Below are positions 1 to 6,288 of a stretch of DNA of 11,572 nucleotides, one piece after another. This DNA is from UBA6019 sp036564345. Lineage in GTDB: Bacteria; Chloroflexota; Dormibacteria; Dormibacterales; Dormibacteraceae. Position 1 is the stretch's first letter, and every line of letters begins with the position of its first letter. The translations under genes were made by a program, and so were the position numbers. The stretch is taken from NCBI GenBank assembly GCA_036564345.1, contig DATCOZ010000108.1:1-11572 (forward strand). Reading direction: 5' to 3'. Under the pieces are notes generated by a model. It ran no database searches and was not told the DNA's origin. It was given only the letters and a program-made list of their open reading frames with translations.

Positions 1-32
1 GGCCCCCTCTTCCAGAACTCCCCCTCTCGGCG

Positions 33-48
33 CGACGCATTGGCGTCG
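33..48. repeat. Short perfect inverted repeat in leading intergenic region
   Basis: CGACGC and GCGTCG flank a four-base ATTG centre, giving a perfect 6-bp stem. It lies outside any coding call, beyond the end of the minus-strand sensor gene. It has no T-run on either side. It may be a second, weaker hairpin behind the minus-strand unit, or the tail signal of a gene to the left of the window. No function can be read from it. Confidence 0.3.
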
Positions 49-66
49 ATTCTGAACAACTCATTC

Positions 67-85
67 GGCCGGGTTAAACCCGGCC
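67..85 (-). terminator. GC-rich palindrome, possible terminator of the sigma/sensor unit
   Basis: GGCCGGGTT and AACCCGGCC form a perfect 9-bp inverted repeat around a single A at 76. As RNA it would fold as a 7-bp GC-only stem with a TTAAA loop. It starts 58 bases past the stop codon of the minus-strand sensor gene, a fair place for transcription to end. No T-tract follows on either strand, so an intrinsic terminator of the classic kind is not shown. A palindromic protein-binding site is the alternative. Confidence 0.35.
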
Positions 86-143
86 TACGCGCAACGCCAG
101 ATACGCGACGACGAATCGCCCGACGAAGCTCCTAGTTGCCCGG

Positions 144-2228
144 CTACGGTTTCGGGCCGACCGCCACGAAGTCGTACTCGTAGCCGCCCTGGAGGGGCTG
201 GCCGGCGATGTCCTGGATCGAACGGCCGAGTGAGAGGTGGTACTTCTCGCCCGCCTTGAGCTTGGCGTTCACCGACAGCTTCCGGTTGGCATAGGAGACC
301 GTCACCGCGACCGCCTCCCCGTCCGCGCCCGTCAGGCGGGCACTGCCGTTGACGGTCTTCGGGTCGAGGTCGCTGTCGAAGACGACGACCACGCTGCCAC
401 TCTGCAGCTGGACCGAGTTGACGGTCGGGCCCTTGCCGAGATCGTGAGGCGCTGAATCGGCGATCGAGCTGATCTTCAACCCGGTGCCGACGGGCACCAG
501 GACCAGCTGCTCGTCCTGGTAGCGGACCTCGTCGCCGCCGGTCTTCGCGAAGATGAGACGCACCGTGCAGCGAACCTCGGTCGCGCTCGTCTGGCTGGAG
601 ATCACGAAGTATCGCGTCAGGTGGACGTCGGCGGCGAGCGGCGACGGGATCGTCGGCACGGCACTGGCTGTGAGCAGGGCGCTCGCCGTGGCGACATCAC
701 CCTTGATCCGGGCCTGCTCGTACTGGTCGATGACGCTCGCCGCCGCGCCGAGGTCAATCGAGCTCCCGCTGACGGAAAGGTCGTCGATCCACACGACACC
801 CGCCCTGGCGAAGGCGAACTGGTTGCCGCCCGGCCCCCAGACGGGGTCCTTGAAGGATCCCTGGGAGAGCTGGTGCAGGCTGCTTCCGTCTGACTTCACG
901 ATCGACGCGCCCGTCGGGTCGGCGAGAAGCAGCAGCTTGCCGTCCGGGCTCCAGCTCAGGGAACCCGGGGTGGCCGACTTCGCGACCTGAATGGCCGCGG
1001 TTCCGTCCGGCGCGCCGATGTAGGTAGCGCCGTCGAGCCAGTAGGCCAGCCGGGTCGAGTCGGGACTCCAGGAGAAATGCTGGCCGGGTGTGGTCCAGGG
1101 AGTCGATTTCTGGCCGGCGATGTCGAAGAGGAAGCTGGTCGCCGCCACCGGCGGGGCCGCGTTCGGTTGGCCGGCCGTCGCGCAGATCAGCTTCGAGCCA
1201 TCGGGCGAGAACTGGCAGGCCGCGGCATTGGGAAGCTTCGCGATCGAGGCCCCGCCGGCCGGGCCGACGTCGGTGTTGGAGAGGATCAGCGGCTTGCCGC
1301 CCTGCCAGCCGATCGCGCTTACGTCCCGGGCGTCGAGGACCTGAGCACCGGACCCGTCGAGCGCCGCCTGGTAGAGCTTGGGAGCGCTGCCCGTCGTCAG
1401 GTAGGCGAGGGAGGTGCCGGAGGGCGCGACCGACGCCAGCTTGACGCCGGCCTGGATCGTCTGCAGGCCGGTTCCGTCCGCGTTGACCGTCTTCAGGTCC
1501 TCGCCGTCGATGAAGAGGACGACCTTGCCGTCGGGGGACCATCCGATGACCGTGCCCCCGGTCCCGGGGAGGGTGTGCTCGCCCGTGATCTGAGGAGGCG
1601 CCGGCGGGCTCGGGCTCGGGCTCGGAGTGGGACTGGGCGAGGGGAGCGGCGCGGTGGTCACGGCCACCACCGCCGCCTGGCCGATCTTCACGCCCGGCGC
1701 AGTCTTGGCGTCCGCGGCCACGGTCACGTGGTATTGAGTGTTGGGAGCCAGCTCGCCCGAGGCGGGCTGGATCACGAGGTCGTTGCCGTGCCAGCTGTAG
1801 GTCACCTGGGTCGCCGGCTCGATCTGGATCGCCTTTTCGACCGACGTGTGGTCCATCGCCTGGCTGAAGCTGACCGTGATCGGCTGGTTCACCGTCACCG
1901 CGCCGACGCTGGTCACCGAGACCTGGCCGGGTCCGAACCAGTTGCCGCCGTTGCTGACCAGGACGACAGCGATCAGCAAGACGGCCGCCGCCGCCAGGCC
2001 GACGGCCATCCCGGGACCGCTGAAGATGCGGGCGAGAAGGCTCGGGCGCCGGTGCATCTCGAAGCGCTCATAAGCGTCGTGCATCAGGCGGCGGCGGAGG
2101 GCAGGCCGGAAGTTGGGATCCAGCGGCGGCGCCTTCAGCCGCGCGGCGCGGAGAAGGTTCACCTGTCGCTCGAGCCCCGGCTCGCGCTTGAACAGGTCCT
2201 CCAGCTCCGGATCCGGCCGGCCGTTCAC
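144..2228 (-). CDS. Membrane-anchored sensor-like protein (putative anti-sigma partner) with Ig-like, beta-propeller and NTF2-like parts
   Basis: This 694-residue protein probably senses an envelope signal for the ECF sigma factor encoded just upstream; the gene pairing suggests this but the sequence does not prove it. A cytoplasmic, charged N-terminus (1-70) contains the stretch PLDPNFRPALRRRL. One membrane helix follows (about 73-92), so the rest should be outside the cell. Next come a Big_5-like Ig domain (about 103-192), a Pro/Ser linker (194-212), and PD40/TolB-like propeller blades marked by WSPDG or FSPDG at about 230, 340, 387 and 426 and a degenerate WGPGG at 464. An NTF2-like segment (about 492-590) and a second Big_5-like domain (about 600-690) complete it. 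No zinc anti-sigma motif (HxxxCxxC) is visible. The GTG start overlaps the sigma stop codon (GTGA), so translation is likely coupled. Domain edges are estimates made by eye. Confidence 0.85.
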   Translation of the reverse strand: MNGRPDPELEDLFKREPGLERQVNLLRAARLKAPPLDPNFRPALRRRLMHDAYERFEMHRRPSLLARIFSGPGMAVGLAAAAVLLIAVVLVSNGGNWFGPGQVSVTSVGAVTVNQPITVSFSQAMDHTSVEKAIQIEPATQVTYSWHGNDLVIQPASGELAPNTQYHVTVAADAKTAPGVKIGQAAVVAVTTAPLPSPSPTPSPSPSPPAPPQITGEHTLPGTGGTVIGWSPDGKVVLFIDGEDLKTVNADGTGLQTIQAGVKLASVAPSGTSLAYLTTGSAPKLYQAALDGSGAQVLDARDVSAIGWQGGKPLILSNTDVGPAGGASIAKLPNAAACQFSPDGSKLICATAGQPNAAPPVAATSFLFDIAGQKSTPWTTPGQHFSWSPDSTRLAYWLDGATYIGAPDGTAAIQVAKSATPGSLSWSPDGKLLLLADPTGASIVKSDGSSLHQLSQGSFKDPVWGPGGNQFAFARAGVVWIDDLSVSGSSIDLGAAASVIDQYEQARIKGDVATASALLTASAVPTIPSPLAADVHLTRYFVISSQTSATEVRCTVRLIFAKTGGDEVRYQDEQLVLVPVGTGLKISSIADSAPHDLGKGPTVNSVQLQSGSVVVVFDSDLDPKTVNGSARLTGADGEAVAVTVSYANRKLSVNAKLKAGEKYHLSLGRSIQDIAGQPLQGGYEYDFVAVGPKP
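1606..1641 (-). repeat. Low-complexity repeat encoding the Pro/Ser linker
   Basis: Three tandem copies of GGGCTC (1606-1623, plus-strand reading) run into related G-rich units. On the coding strand they give the alternating Pro-Ser/Thr linker (residues about 194-212) between the first Ig-like domain and the propeller. Such linkers are extended and are common in surface-exposed bacterial proteins. The DNA repeat could vary in length between strains by slippage. Confidence 0.6.
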
Positions 2229-2779
2229 AGCTCTGTCTCCTTCATCACCGAGCGAAGCCTGGTCACGCCGCGATGGATGAGCAGCTTCACGGCGCCCGCG
2301 CTCTTGCCCATCACGGCCGCGATGTCGGAGATCTTCATGTCCTCCTGGAACTTGAGTGCGAGGGCGGTCCGCTGGGGAGTCGGGAGCGCCTCCACGGCCC
2401 GCCAGATGTCACGGATCTCGGCCCGCTGGAGAGCGGTGTCCTCCAGCCCGGGCCCGGTTGCGGCAAGGTCGTACATCTCATCGAGATCGACGGTCGGCCG
2501 GGTCGCGCGGTAGCGGTCGTTGATCGTGTTGACCGAGATCTGGTACAGCCAGGCCGTGAAGGGACGTCCCGTGTCCTGGTAACGCGGGAGGCTCCGGAGT
2601 GCCTTCATGAAGACCTCGGATGTTGCGTCCTCTGCTGCTGTTTGGTCCCTCAACCTCGAAAACACGAACCTGTAGATCTGGCTGAAGTAGCGGTCGTAGA
2701 GCACCCCGAAAGCCTCTGGGTCTGTCTTGGCTCGCTCGACGAGAAGCCCCTCGGCCTCCCGCGAGTCGGGGACGCTCAA
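2225..2779 (-). CDS. ECF-type RNA polymerase sigma factor
   Basis: This 184-residue protein has only sigma regions 2 and 4, as ECF sigma factors do. Region 2 spans about 24-92: the core-binding helix is AAEDATSEVFMKAL (48-61) and the -10 recognition helix is around AWLYQISVNTINDRYR (76-91). An acidic linker (98-114) follows. Region 4 spans about 122-178, with LPTPQRTALAL (132-142) and the helix-turn-helix SDIAAVMGKSAGAVKLLIHRG (151-171). It would direct RNA polymerase to a small regulon under control of the membrane protein that follows. The TTG start was chosen because the next in-frame start (GTG, residue 26) would remove the first region-2 helix, and an in-frame stop lies 18 codons upstream. 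No good Shine-Dalgarno sequence is seen. The group within the ECF classification cannot be set from reading alone. Confidence 0.92.
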   Translation of the reverse strand: MSVPDSREAEGLLVERAKTDPEAFGVLYDRYFSQIYRFVFSRLRDQTAAEDATSEVFMKALRSLPRYQDTGRPFTAWLYQISVNTINDRYRATRPTVDLDEMYDLAATGPGLEDTALQRAEIRDIWRAVEALPTPQRTALALKFQEDMKISDIAAVMGKSAGAVKLLIHRGVTRLRSVMKETEL

Positions 2780-2855
2780 CCGCTCATTTGCCGGATATCG
2801 AGGCGTGGAACGGCGGGCGCGTGCGTGGCGTTACGAACGGCTCGCATGGCGGCCC

Positions 2856-2861
2856 ATTATC
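2856..2861 (-). promoter_or_regulatory. Candidate -10 element for the sigma-factor gene
   Basis: On the minus strand this reads GATAAT, one base off the TATAAT consensus, about 77 bases before the sigma TTG start. No convincing -35 hexamer is found 16-18 bases upstream. It touches the end of the 2861-2884 palindrome, so a protein bound there could affect it. An ECF self-promoter with an AAC-type -35 was looked for and not seen. Confidence 0.25.
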
Positions 2862-2884
2862 GACGGGGGTTTTGACCTCTGTCG
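2861..2884. promoter_or_regulatory. Imperfect palindrome between the divergent units, possible operator
   Basis: CGACGGGGGT and ACCTCTGTCG are inverted around TTTG. Eight of ten positions are Watson-Crick pairs and the other two would be G-U in RNA. Its centre is about 50 bases before the predicted purine-operon start site, and it abuts the minus-strand GATAAT. It includes a TTGACC hexamer (2872-2877) that is 33 bases from the TATAAT, too far to be its -35. The placement fits an activator or shared regulator site. The binding protein is unknown. Confidence 0.35.
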
Positions 2885-2910
2885 GAGGCCACCCGAAGAA
2901 ACCCGATCTA

Positions 2911-2916
2911 TATAAT
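2911..2916 (+). promoter_or_regulatory. Promoter -10 box of the purine operon
   Basis: A perfect TATAAT sits in the only AT-rich stretch of the region (TATATAAT, 2909-2916). Transcription should begin near 2922-2924, leaving a leader of about 41 bases before the purB TTG. Bases 16-18 upstream (around 2887-2894, GGCCACCC) do not resemble TTGACA, so the promoter probably needs help from an activator or depends mainly on its -10. The leader is too short for a purine riboswitch. Confidence 0.6.
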
Positions 2917-2963
2917 TGCGACGCCCGACAAGCCCGCCGGTTCTGAGGTACTCACTCCACTCC

Positions 2964-4259
2964 TTGATCGAGCGTTACTCTCCCGCAGCCATGCGGGAGG
3001 TCTGGTCCGACCGCCGGCGGTTCGAACATTGGCTCCGGATCGAGATCCTCGCTGCCGAGGCGTGGGCCGAGACGGGCCGGGTTCCCCGGGAGTCGCTGCC
3101 CGCCATCCGTGCCGCGGCCTTCGACGTGGACAAGATCGCCGAGGTCGAAGAACGGGTTGGTCACGACGTGATCGCCTTCCTGACCGTTGTCGGCGAGTCG
3201 ATCGGGGCGGACTCCCGCTTCCTCCACCTCGGGATGACCAGCTCGGACGTTCTCGACACCGCGCTCGCGCTCCAGCTTCGGGAGGCGGCGGCTCTCATCG
3301 TCGGCGACCTGGAGAAGCTCCACGGAGTCGCGGTCGAGCTCGCCATCCGCCACCGGCGGACCCTGATGCCCGGACGCACCCACGGCATCCATGCCGAGCC
3401 GATCACGTTCGGGTTCAAGGTTGCCGGCTGGGTCGCCGAGCTCGAGCGGGCGCTGGAGCGGCTCGAAAGGGCGAAGGCGGAGATCTCGGTCGGAAAGCTC
3501 AGCGGGGCCGTCGGCACCCACGCCACGATCCCGCCCGAGATCGAGGAGCGGGTGCTCGGTGAGCTGGGCCTGGCGGTCGACCCGGCCAGCACCCAGGTTG
3601 TCAGCCGGGACCGCCACGCGGCGTTCCTGGCCGCGCTCGCGCTCGCCGCGGCGACCCTGGAGCGGATCGCGCTCGAGATCCGCCACCTGCAGCGGACCGA
3701 GGTCGGCGAAGCCTTCGAGCCCTTCGGCCGCGAGCAGAAGGGATCCAGCGCGATGCCGCACAAGCGCAACCCCGTGCTGACCGAGCGCGTCTGCGGCCTG
3801 GCCCGCGTCGTCCGCGGCTACGCCGCCACCGGCCTGGAGAACGTGGCCCTCTGGCACGAGCGTGACATCAGCCATTCCTCCGCCGAACGTGTCGTCCTCC
3901 CCGACGCCTGCGCACTGGTCGACTACATGGCGATCCAGATGCACCACGTGCTGGCGGGGCTGGAGGTGAGGCCGGAGCGGATGCTCCGCAACCTCGAGGC
4001 GGGGGGCGGCGTCGTCTACTCGCAGCGGGTGCTGCTCGCCCTGGTCGATTCCGGGATGAGCCGGGAGGACGCCTACCGGGTCGTCCAGTCGGCGGCGATG
4101 CGGGCGATGGAGGGCGACGGCGGCTTTCGCGCCAATCTCGAGGCGGATCCTGCTGTCCGCGAAAGGCTGGCGGAGATCGGTAGCCTCTTCGATCCTGAGC
4201 ACTATCTCCGGAACATCGACGTCGTCTTCGATCGCCTGAACCTGGGAGTGCCGAAATGA
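2964..4259 (+). CDS. purB: Adenylosuccinate lyase
   Basis: PurB removes fumarate from SAICAR to give AICAR and from adenylosuccinate to give AMP, acting twice in purine synthesis as a cytoplasmic homotetramer. The superfamily signature SSAMPHKRNP is at 261-270, with GRTHG at 137-141 carrying the conserved active-site histidine (His140) and GMTSSD at 90-95. At 431 residues it matches the short Bacillus-type enzyme. The start is TTG at 2964, because the protein then opens MIERYSPAAM, close to the family's usual N-terminus. An earlier in-frame TTG at 2916 overlaps the -10 box and cannot be in the transcript. A GAGG lies at 2945-2948, rather far (15 bases) from the start, so the ribosome site is weak. 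The stop overlaps purC as ATGA. The function call is very secure; the start is likely. Confidence 0.95.
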   Translation: MIERYSPAAMREVWSDRRRFEHWLRIEILAAEAWAETGRVPRESLPAIRAAAFDVDKIAEVEERVGHDVIAFLTVVGESIGADSRFLHLGMTSSDVLDTALALQLREAAALIVGDLEKLHGVAVELAIRHRRTLMPGRTHGIHAEPITFGFKVAGWVAELERALERLERAKAEISVGKLSGAVGTHATIPPEIEERVLGELGLAVDPASTQVVSRDRHAAFLAALALAAATLERIALEIRHLQRTEVGEAFEPFGREQKGSSAMPHKRNPVLTERVCGLARVVRGYAATGLENVALWHERDISHSSAERVVLPDACALVDYMAIQMHHVLAGLEVRPERMLRNLEAGGGVVYSQRVLLALVDSGMSREDAYRVVQSAAMRAMEGDGGFRANLEADPAVRERLAEIGSLFDPEHYLRNIDVVFDRLNLGVPK

Positions 4260-5185
4260 CGCCCGGCCCGGCTCTGATGACCACCGACATCGACCTCCCC
4301 GTCTACGCCCGGGGAAAGGTGCGCGACACCTACGAGCTGCACGACGACCAGCTCCTGATGGTCGCGACCGATCGCATCTCCGCCTTCGATGTGGTCCTGC
4401 CCAACGGCATACCCGACAAGGGGAAGGTGCTTACCCAGCTCTCGATCTGGTGGTTCAGCCAGACCCACTCCTTCCAGGAGAACCATCTCGTCTCGGGCAT
4501 GGTCCCCGACCTGCCGGGCAACCTCAAGCACCGGCGGGAGGAGCTGGCCGGTCGCTTCATGGTCGTTCGCAAGGCGAAGCGGATCGATTTCGAATGCGTG
4601 GTCCGCGGCTACCTGGCGGGGAGCGCCTGGGCGGAGTACCTGGACAAGGGCACCATCGCCGGCGAGCCGATGCCGAAGGGCCTGGTCGAGTCGGATAAGC
4701 TCGCCACGCCGATCTTCACGCCGGCGACCAAGAACGACTCCGGCCACGACGTGAACGTGACCTTCAAGCGGATGGCGAAGGACCTCGGCCGCCCGCTTTC
4801 CGAGAGGATCCGCGATGCCAGCCTCGCGCTCTACGCCTTCGCCGCCGAGGCGGCGGAGAAGCGGGGACTTCTCCTCGCCGACACCAAGTTCGAGTTCGGG
4901 ACGATCGACAAACGGCTGATTCTCATCGACGAAGCGCTCACACCGGACAGCTCCCGCTACTGGGACCGCGCCCTCTGGACGCCGGGTGCGACGCCCCCCT
5001 CCTACGACAAGCAGTTCGTGCGCGACTGGCTGACCGCCAGTGGCTGGAACCGGGAGCCGCCGGCGCCCGAGCTGCCCGCCGACGTCGTCGACAAGACCAG
5101 GGAGCTGTACCTGACCGCGTACAAGCAGATGACGACGCGCGACCTTTTCTACAAGGAGGAGGTGCGCAGCCGGTGGCTCGGCTGA
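4256..5185 (+). CDS. purC: Phosphoribosylaminoimidazole-succinocarboxamide synthase
   Basis: PurC joins CAIR and aspartate using ATP to form SAICAR, the substrate of the PurB encoded just upstream. The 309-residue protein shows the nucleotide-binding GKVRD (20-24), the family signature ECVVRGYLAGSAW (113-125), FTPATK (154-159), the second signature DTKFEFG (209-215) and DEALTPDSSRYW (225-236). It belongs to the longer form of the enzyme, with a C-terminal extension relative to the roughly 240-residue Bacillus type. The ATG at 4256 overlaps the purB stop (ATGA) and has GGGAG seven bases upstream, so it is preferred over the in-frame ATG at 4277, which has no ribosome site. The last 13 bases are shared with purS. 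Confidence 0.97.
   Translation: MTPGPALMTTDIDLPVYARGKVRDTYELHDDQLLMVATDRISAFDVVLPNGIPDKGKVLTQLSIWWFSQTHSFQENHLVSGMVPDLPGNLKHRREELAGRFMVVRKAKRIDFECVVRGYLAGSAWAEYLDKGTIAGEPMPKGLVESDKLATPIFTPATKNDSGHDVNVTFKRMAKDLGRPLSERIRDASLALYAFAAEAAEKRGLLLADTKFEFGTIDKRLILIDEALTPDSSRYWDRALWTPGATPPSYDKQFVRDWLTASGWNREPPAPELPADVVDKTRELYLTAYKQMTTRDLFYKEEVRSRWLG
5153..5164 (+). promoter_or_regulatory. Strong ribosome-binding site for purS inside purC
   Basis: AAGGAGGAGGTG, the longest Shine-Dalgarno match noticed in the window, lies in the last codons of purC, 8 bases before the purS GTG at 5173. It decides that start and suggests PurS is made at a high rate, which fits the PurS dimer in the FGAM synthase complex. 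Confidence 0.7.
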
Positions 5186-5472
5186 CGGCGCGGGTGATCG
5201 TCACCCCCAAGCCGGTCGTCAACGATCCCCAGGGGATCACCGTCCGGGGCGGCCTGCACCGGCTCGGGTTCCCCGAGGTGTCCGACGTCCGGGTTGGCAA
5301 GTACATCGAGCTGCAGCTCGAGGCGGACGATGAGCAGGCGGCCCGCATCCGGGTCTCCGAGATGTGCCGCAGGCTGCTCGCCAACCACGTCATCGAGGAC
5401 GTCCGCTTCCAGGTCGAGCCTGCCGGCTCCAATCACCATCACCACGCTTCGGAGCCGACCCCGACCGGATGA
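5173..5472 (+). CDS. purS: FGAM synthase small subunit PurS
   Basis: PurS is the small bridging subunit of the three-part FGAM synthase. It dimerises and links PurQ (ammonia source) to PurL (synthetase). The core matches the family: a first strand TARVIVTPKPVVNDPQG (5-21), then SDVRVGKYIELQLE (37-50) and LLANHVIEDVRFQVE (68-82). The GTG start overlaps purC by 13 bases and has a strong ribosome site. At 99 residues it is longer than the usual 80-85, because about 17 residues of likely disordered tail follow the last strand, including four consecutive histidines (88-91). The stop overlaps the purQ start as ATGA. Confidence 0.95.
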   Translation: MARLTARVIVTPKPVVNDPQGITVRGGLHRLGFPEVSDVRVGKYIELQLEADDEQAARIRVSEMCRRLLANHVIEDVRFQVEPAGSNHHHHASEPTPTG

Positions 5473-6170
5473 AGTTCGGCGTGGTTGTCTTTCCCGGGAC
5501 GTGGTCGGACCGGGATTGCGGCTGGGTGGTCGAGAGTGTCCTGGGCGCCGAGCTGGAGTATCTCTGGCACAAGGACCGCGATCTTCGCGACTGCGACTGC
5601 ATCATCCTGCCGGGCGGCTTCTCCTACGGCGACCACCTGCGCTGCGGCGCGATCGCACGCTTCAGCCCGGTCATGGAGTCGGTCGTCGACTTCGCCGCCC
5701 AGGGCGGCCTTGTCTGGGGGATCTGCAACGGCTTCCAGGTCCTCTGCGAGACCGGCCTGCTGCCCGGCGCGCTGATCCGAAACGACGTCTGCGAGTTCCG
5801 CTGCGAGTGGACCAACCTGGTGGTCGAGAATGACGACACCCTCTTCACGTCCGGCCTCGGGCGCCGCGAGGTCCTCCGCGTCCCCATCTCCCACGGCGAG
5901 GGCAACTACTTCGCCGACCCGGCCACGCTGTCGCGACTGGAGCAGAACGGCCAGGTCGTCTTCCGCTACTGCCGGCCGGACGGCCTGGTGGTACCCGAGG
6001 CAAACCCGAACGGCTCGATCCACAGCATCGCCGGGATTGTCAACCGGGCGGGCAACGTCCTCGGCATGATGCCGCACCCGGAGCGCTGCGCCGAGCCCGA
6101 GCTGGGCGGCACAGACGGCCTGCGCCTGTTCAAGAGCGTGGTCGACAGTTTCACCGGGGTGCCCGCGTGA
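5469..6170 (+). CDS. purQ: FGAM synthase glutaminase subunit PurQ
   Basis: PurQ is a class I glutamine amidotransferase that releases ammonia from glutamine and passes it to PurL for FGAR amidation. The 233-residue protein has the nucleophile in GICNGFQ (Cys86) and the other triad members in PHPE (His203, Glu205), plus LPGGFSYGD (48-56). The ATG at 5469 overlaps the purS stop. The reading frame runs open further upstream inside purS, but the protein starting MKFGVVVFPG fits the family exactly. The N-terminal loop reads PGTWSDRDC where many PurQ proteins have PGSNCDRD. purQ is followed by a 118-base gap, the only large one in the operon. Confidence 0.96.
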   Translation: MKFGVVVFPGTWSDRDCGWVVESVLGAELEYLWHKDRDLRDCDCIILPGGFSYGDHLRCGAIARFSPVMESVVDFAAQGGLVWGICNGFQVLCETGLLPGALIRNDVCEFRCEWTNLVVENDDTLFTSGLGRREVLRVPISHGEGNYFADPATLSRLEQNGQVVFRYCRPDGLVVPEANPNGSIHSIAGIVNRAGNVLGMMPHPERCAEPELGGTDGLRLFKSVVDSFTGVPA

Positions 6171-6192
6171 TCTGGACCTGGGCAATCACCAT

Positions 6193-6278
6193 GCCTTCGC
6201 CTCCACCGGCCGTCAGGCCAGCGCGGCGCCGAGTGGCGCCGCACTCGCGGCCGAGCCGGCCGTGCGGCCGGCGAAGGC
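6193..6278 (+). promoter_or_regulatory. Highly structured purQ-purL spacer that may occlude the purL ribosome site
   Basis: GCCTTCGCC (6193-6201) pairs perfectly with GGCGAAGGC (6270-6278), closing an 86-base element. Inside are GGCC-GTCA-GGCC (6208-6219), GCGGCGCC-GAGT-GGCGCCGC (6223-6242) and GCCGGCCG-TG-CGGCCGGC (6255-6272). CGAGTG (6230-6235) can instead pair with CACTCG (6242-6247), which excludes the central hairpin. The only Shine-Dalgarno-like bases before the purL GTG (GAAGG, 6273-6277) are in the closing stem. The element could be a translational control, an RNA processing site, or a REP-like dispersed palindrome. The pairings are visible; the function is inferred. Confidence 0.5.
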
Positions 6279-6288
6279 TATCTGAGCG

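Noticed and set aside
1077..2513. Long plus-strand open frame (478 codons) opposite the sensor and sigma genes
   Set aside because: It runs antisense to two genes with clear domains, its translation is Arg/Gly/Asp-rich with no recognisable fold, and long antisense frames are expected in GC-rich DNA.
2916..2963. Sixteen-residue N-terminal extension of PurB from TTG 2916
   Set aside because: That codon overlaps the TATAAT box, so it would lie upstream of the transcript start, and the extra residues do not fit the family N-terminus.
2829..2963. PurR-type PurBox pair or purine riboswitch upstream of purB
   Set aside because: CCGAA-like and CGAAC-like words occur (2893-2897, 2834-2838) but lack the AT-rich flanks and paired spacing of Bacillus PurBoxes. 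The predicted leader of about 41 bases is too short for a purine riboswitch.
5224..5238. Perfect palindrome GATCCCC-A-GGGGATC in purS
   Set aside because: It lies in codons for the conserved DPQGI motif and is explained by codon choice; no partner element is seen.
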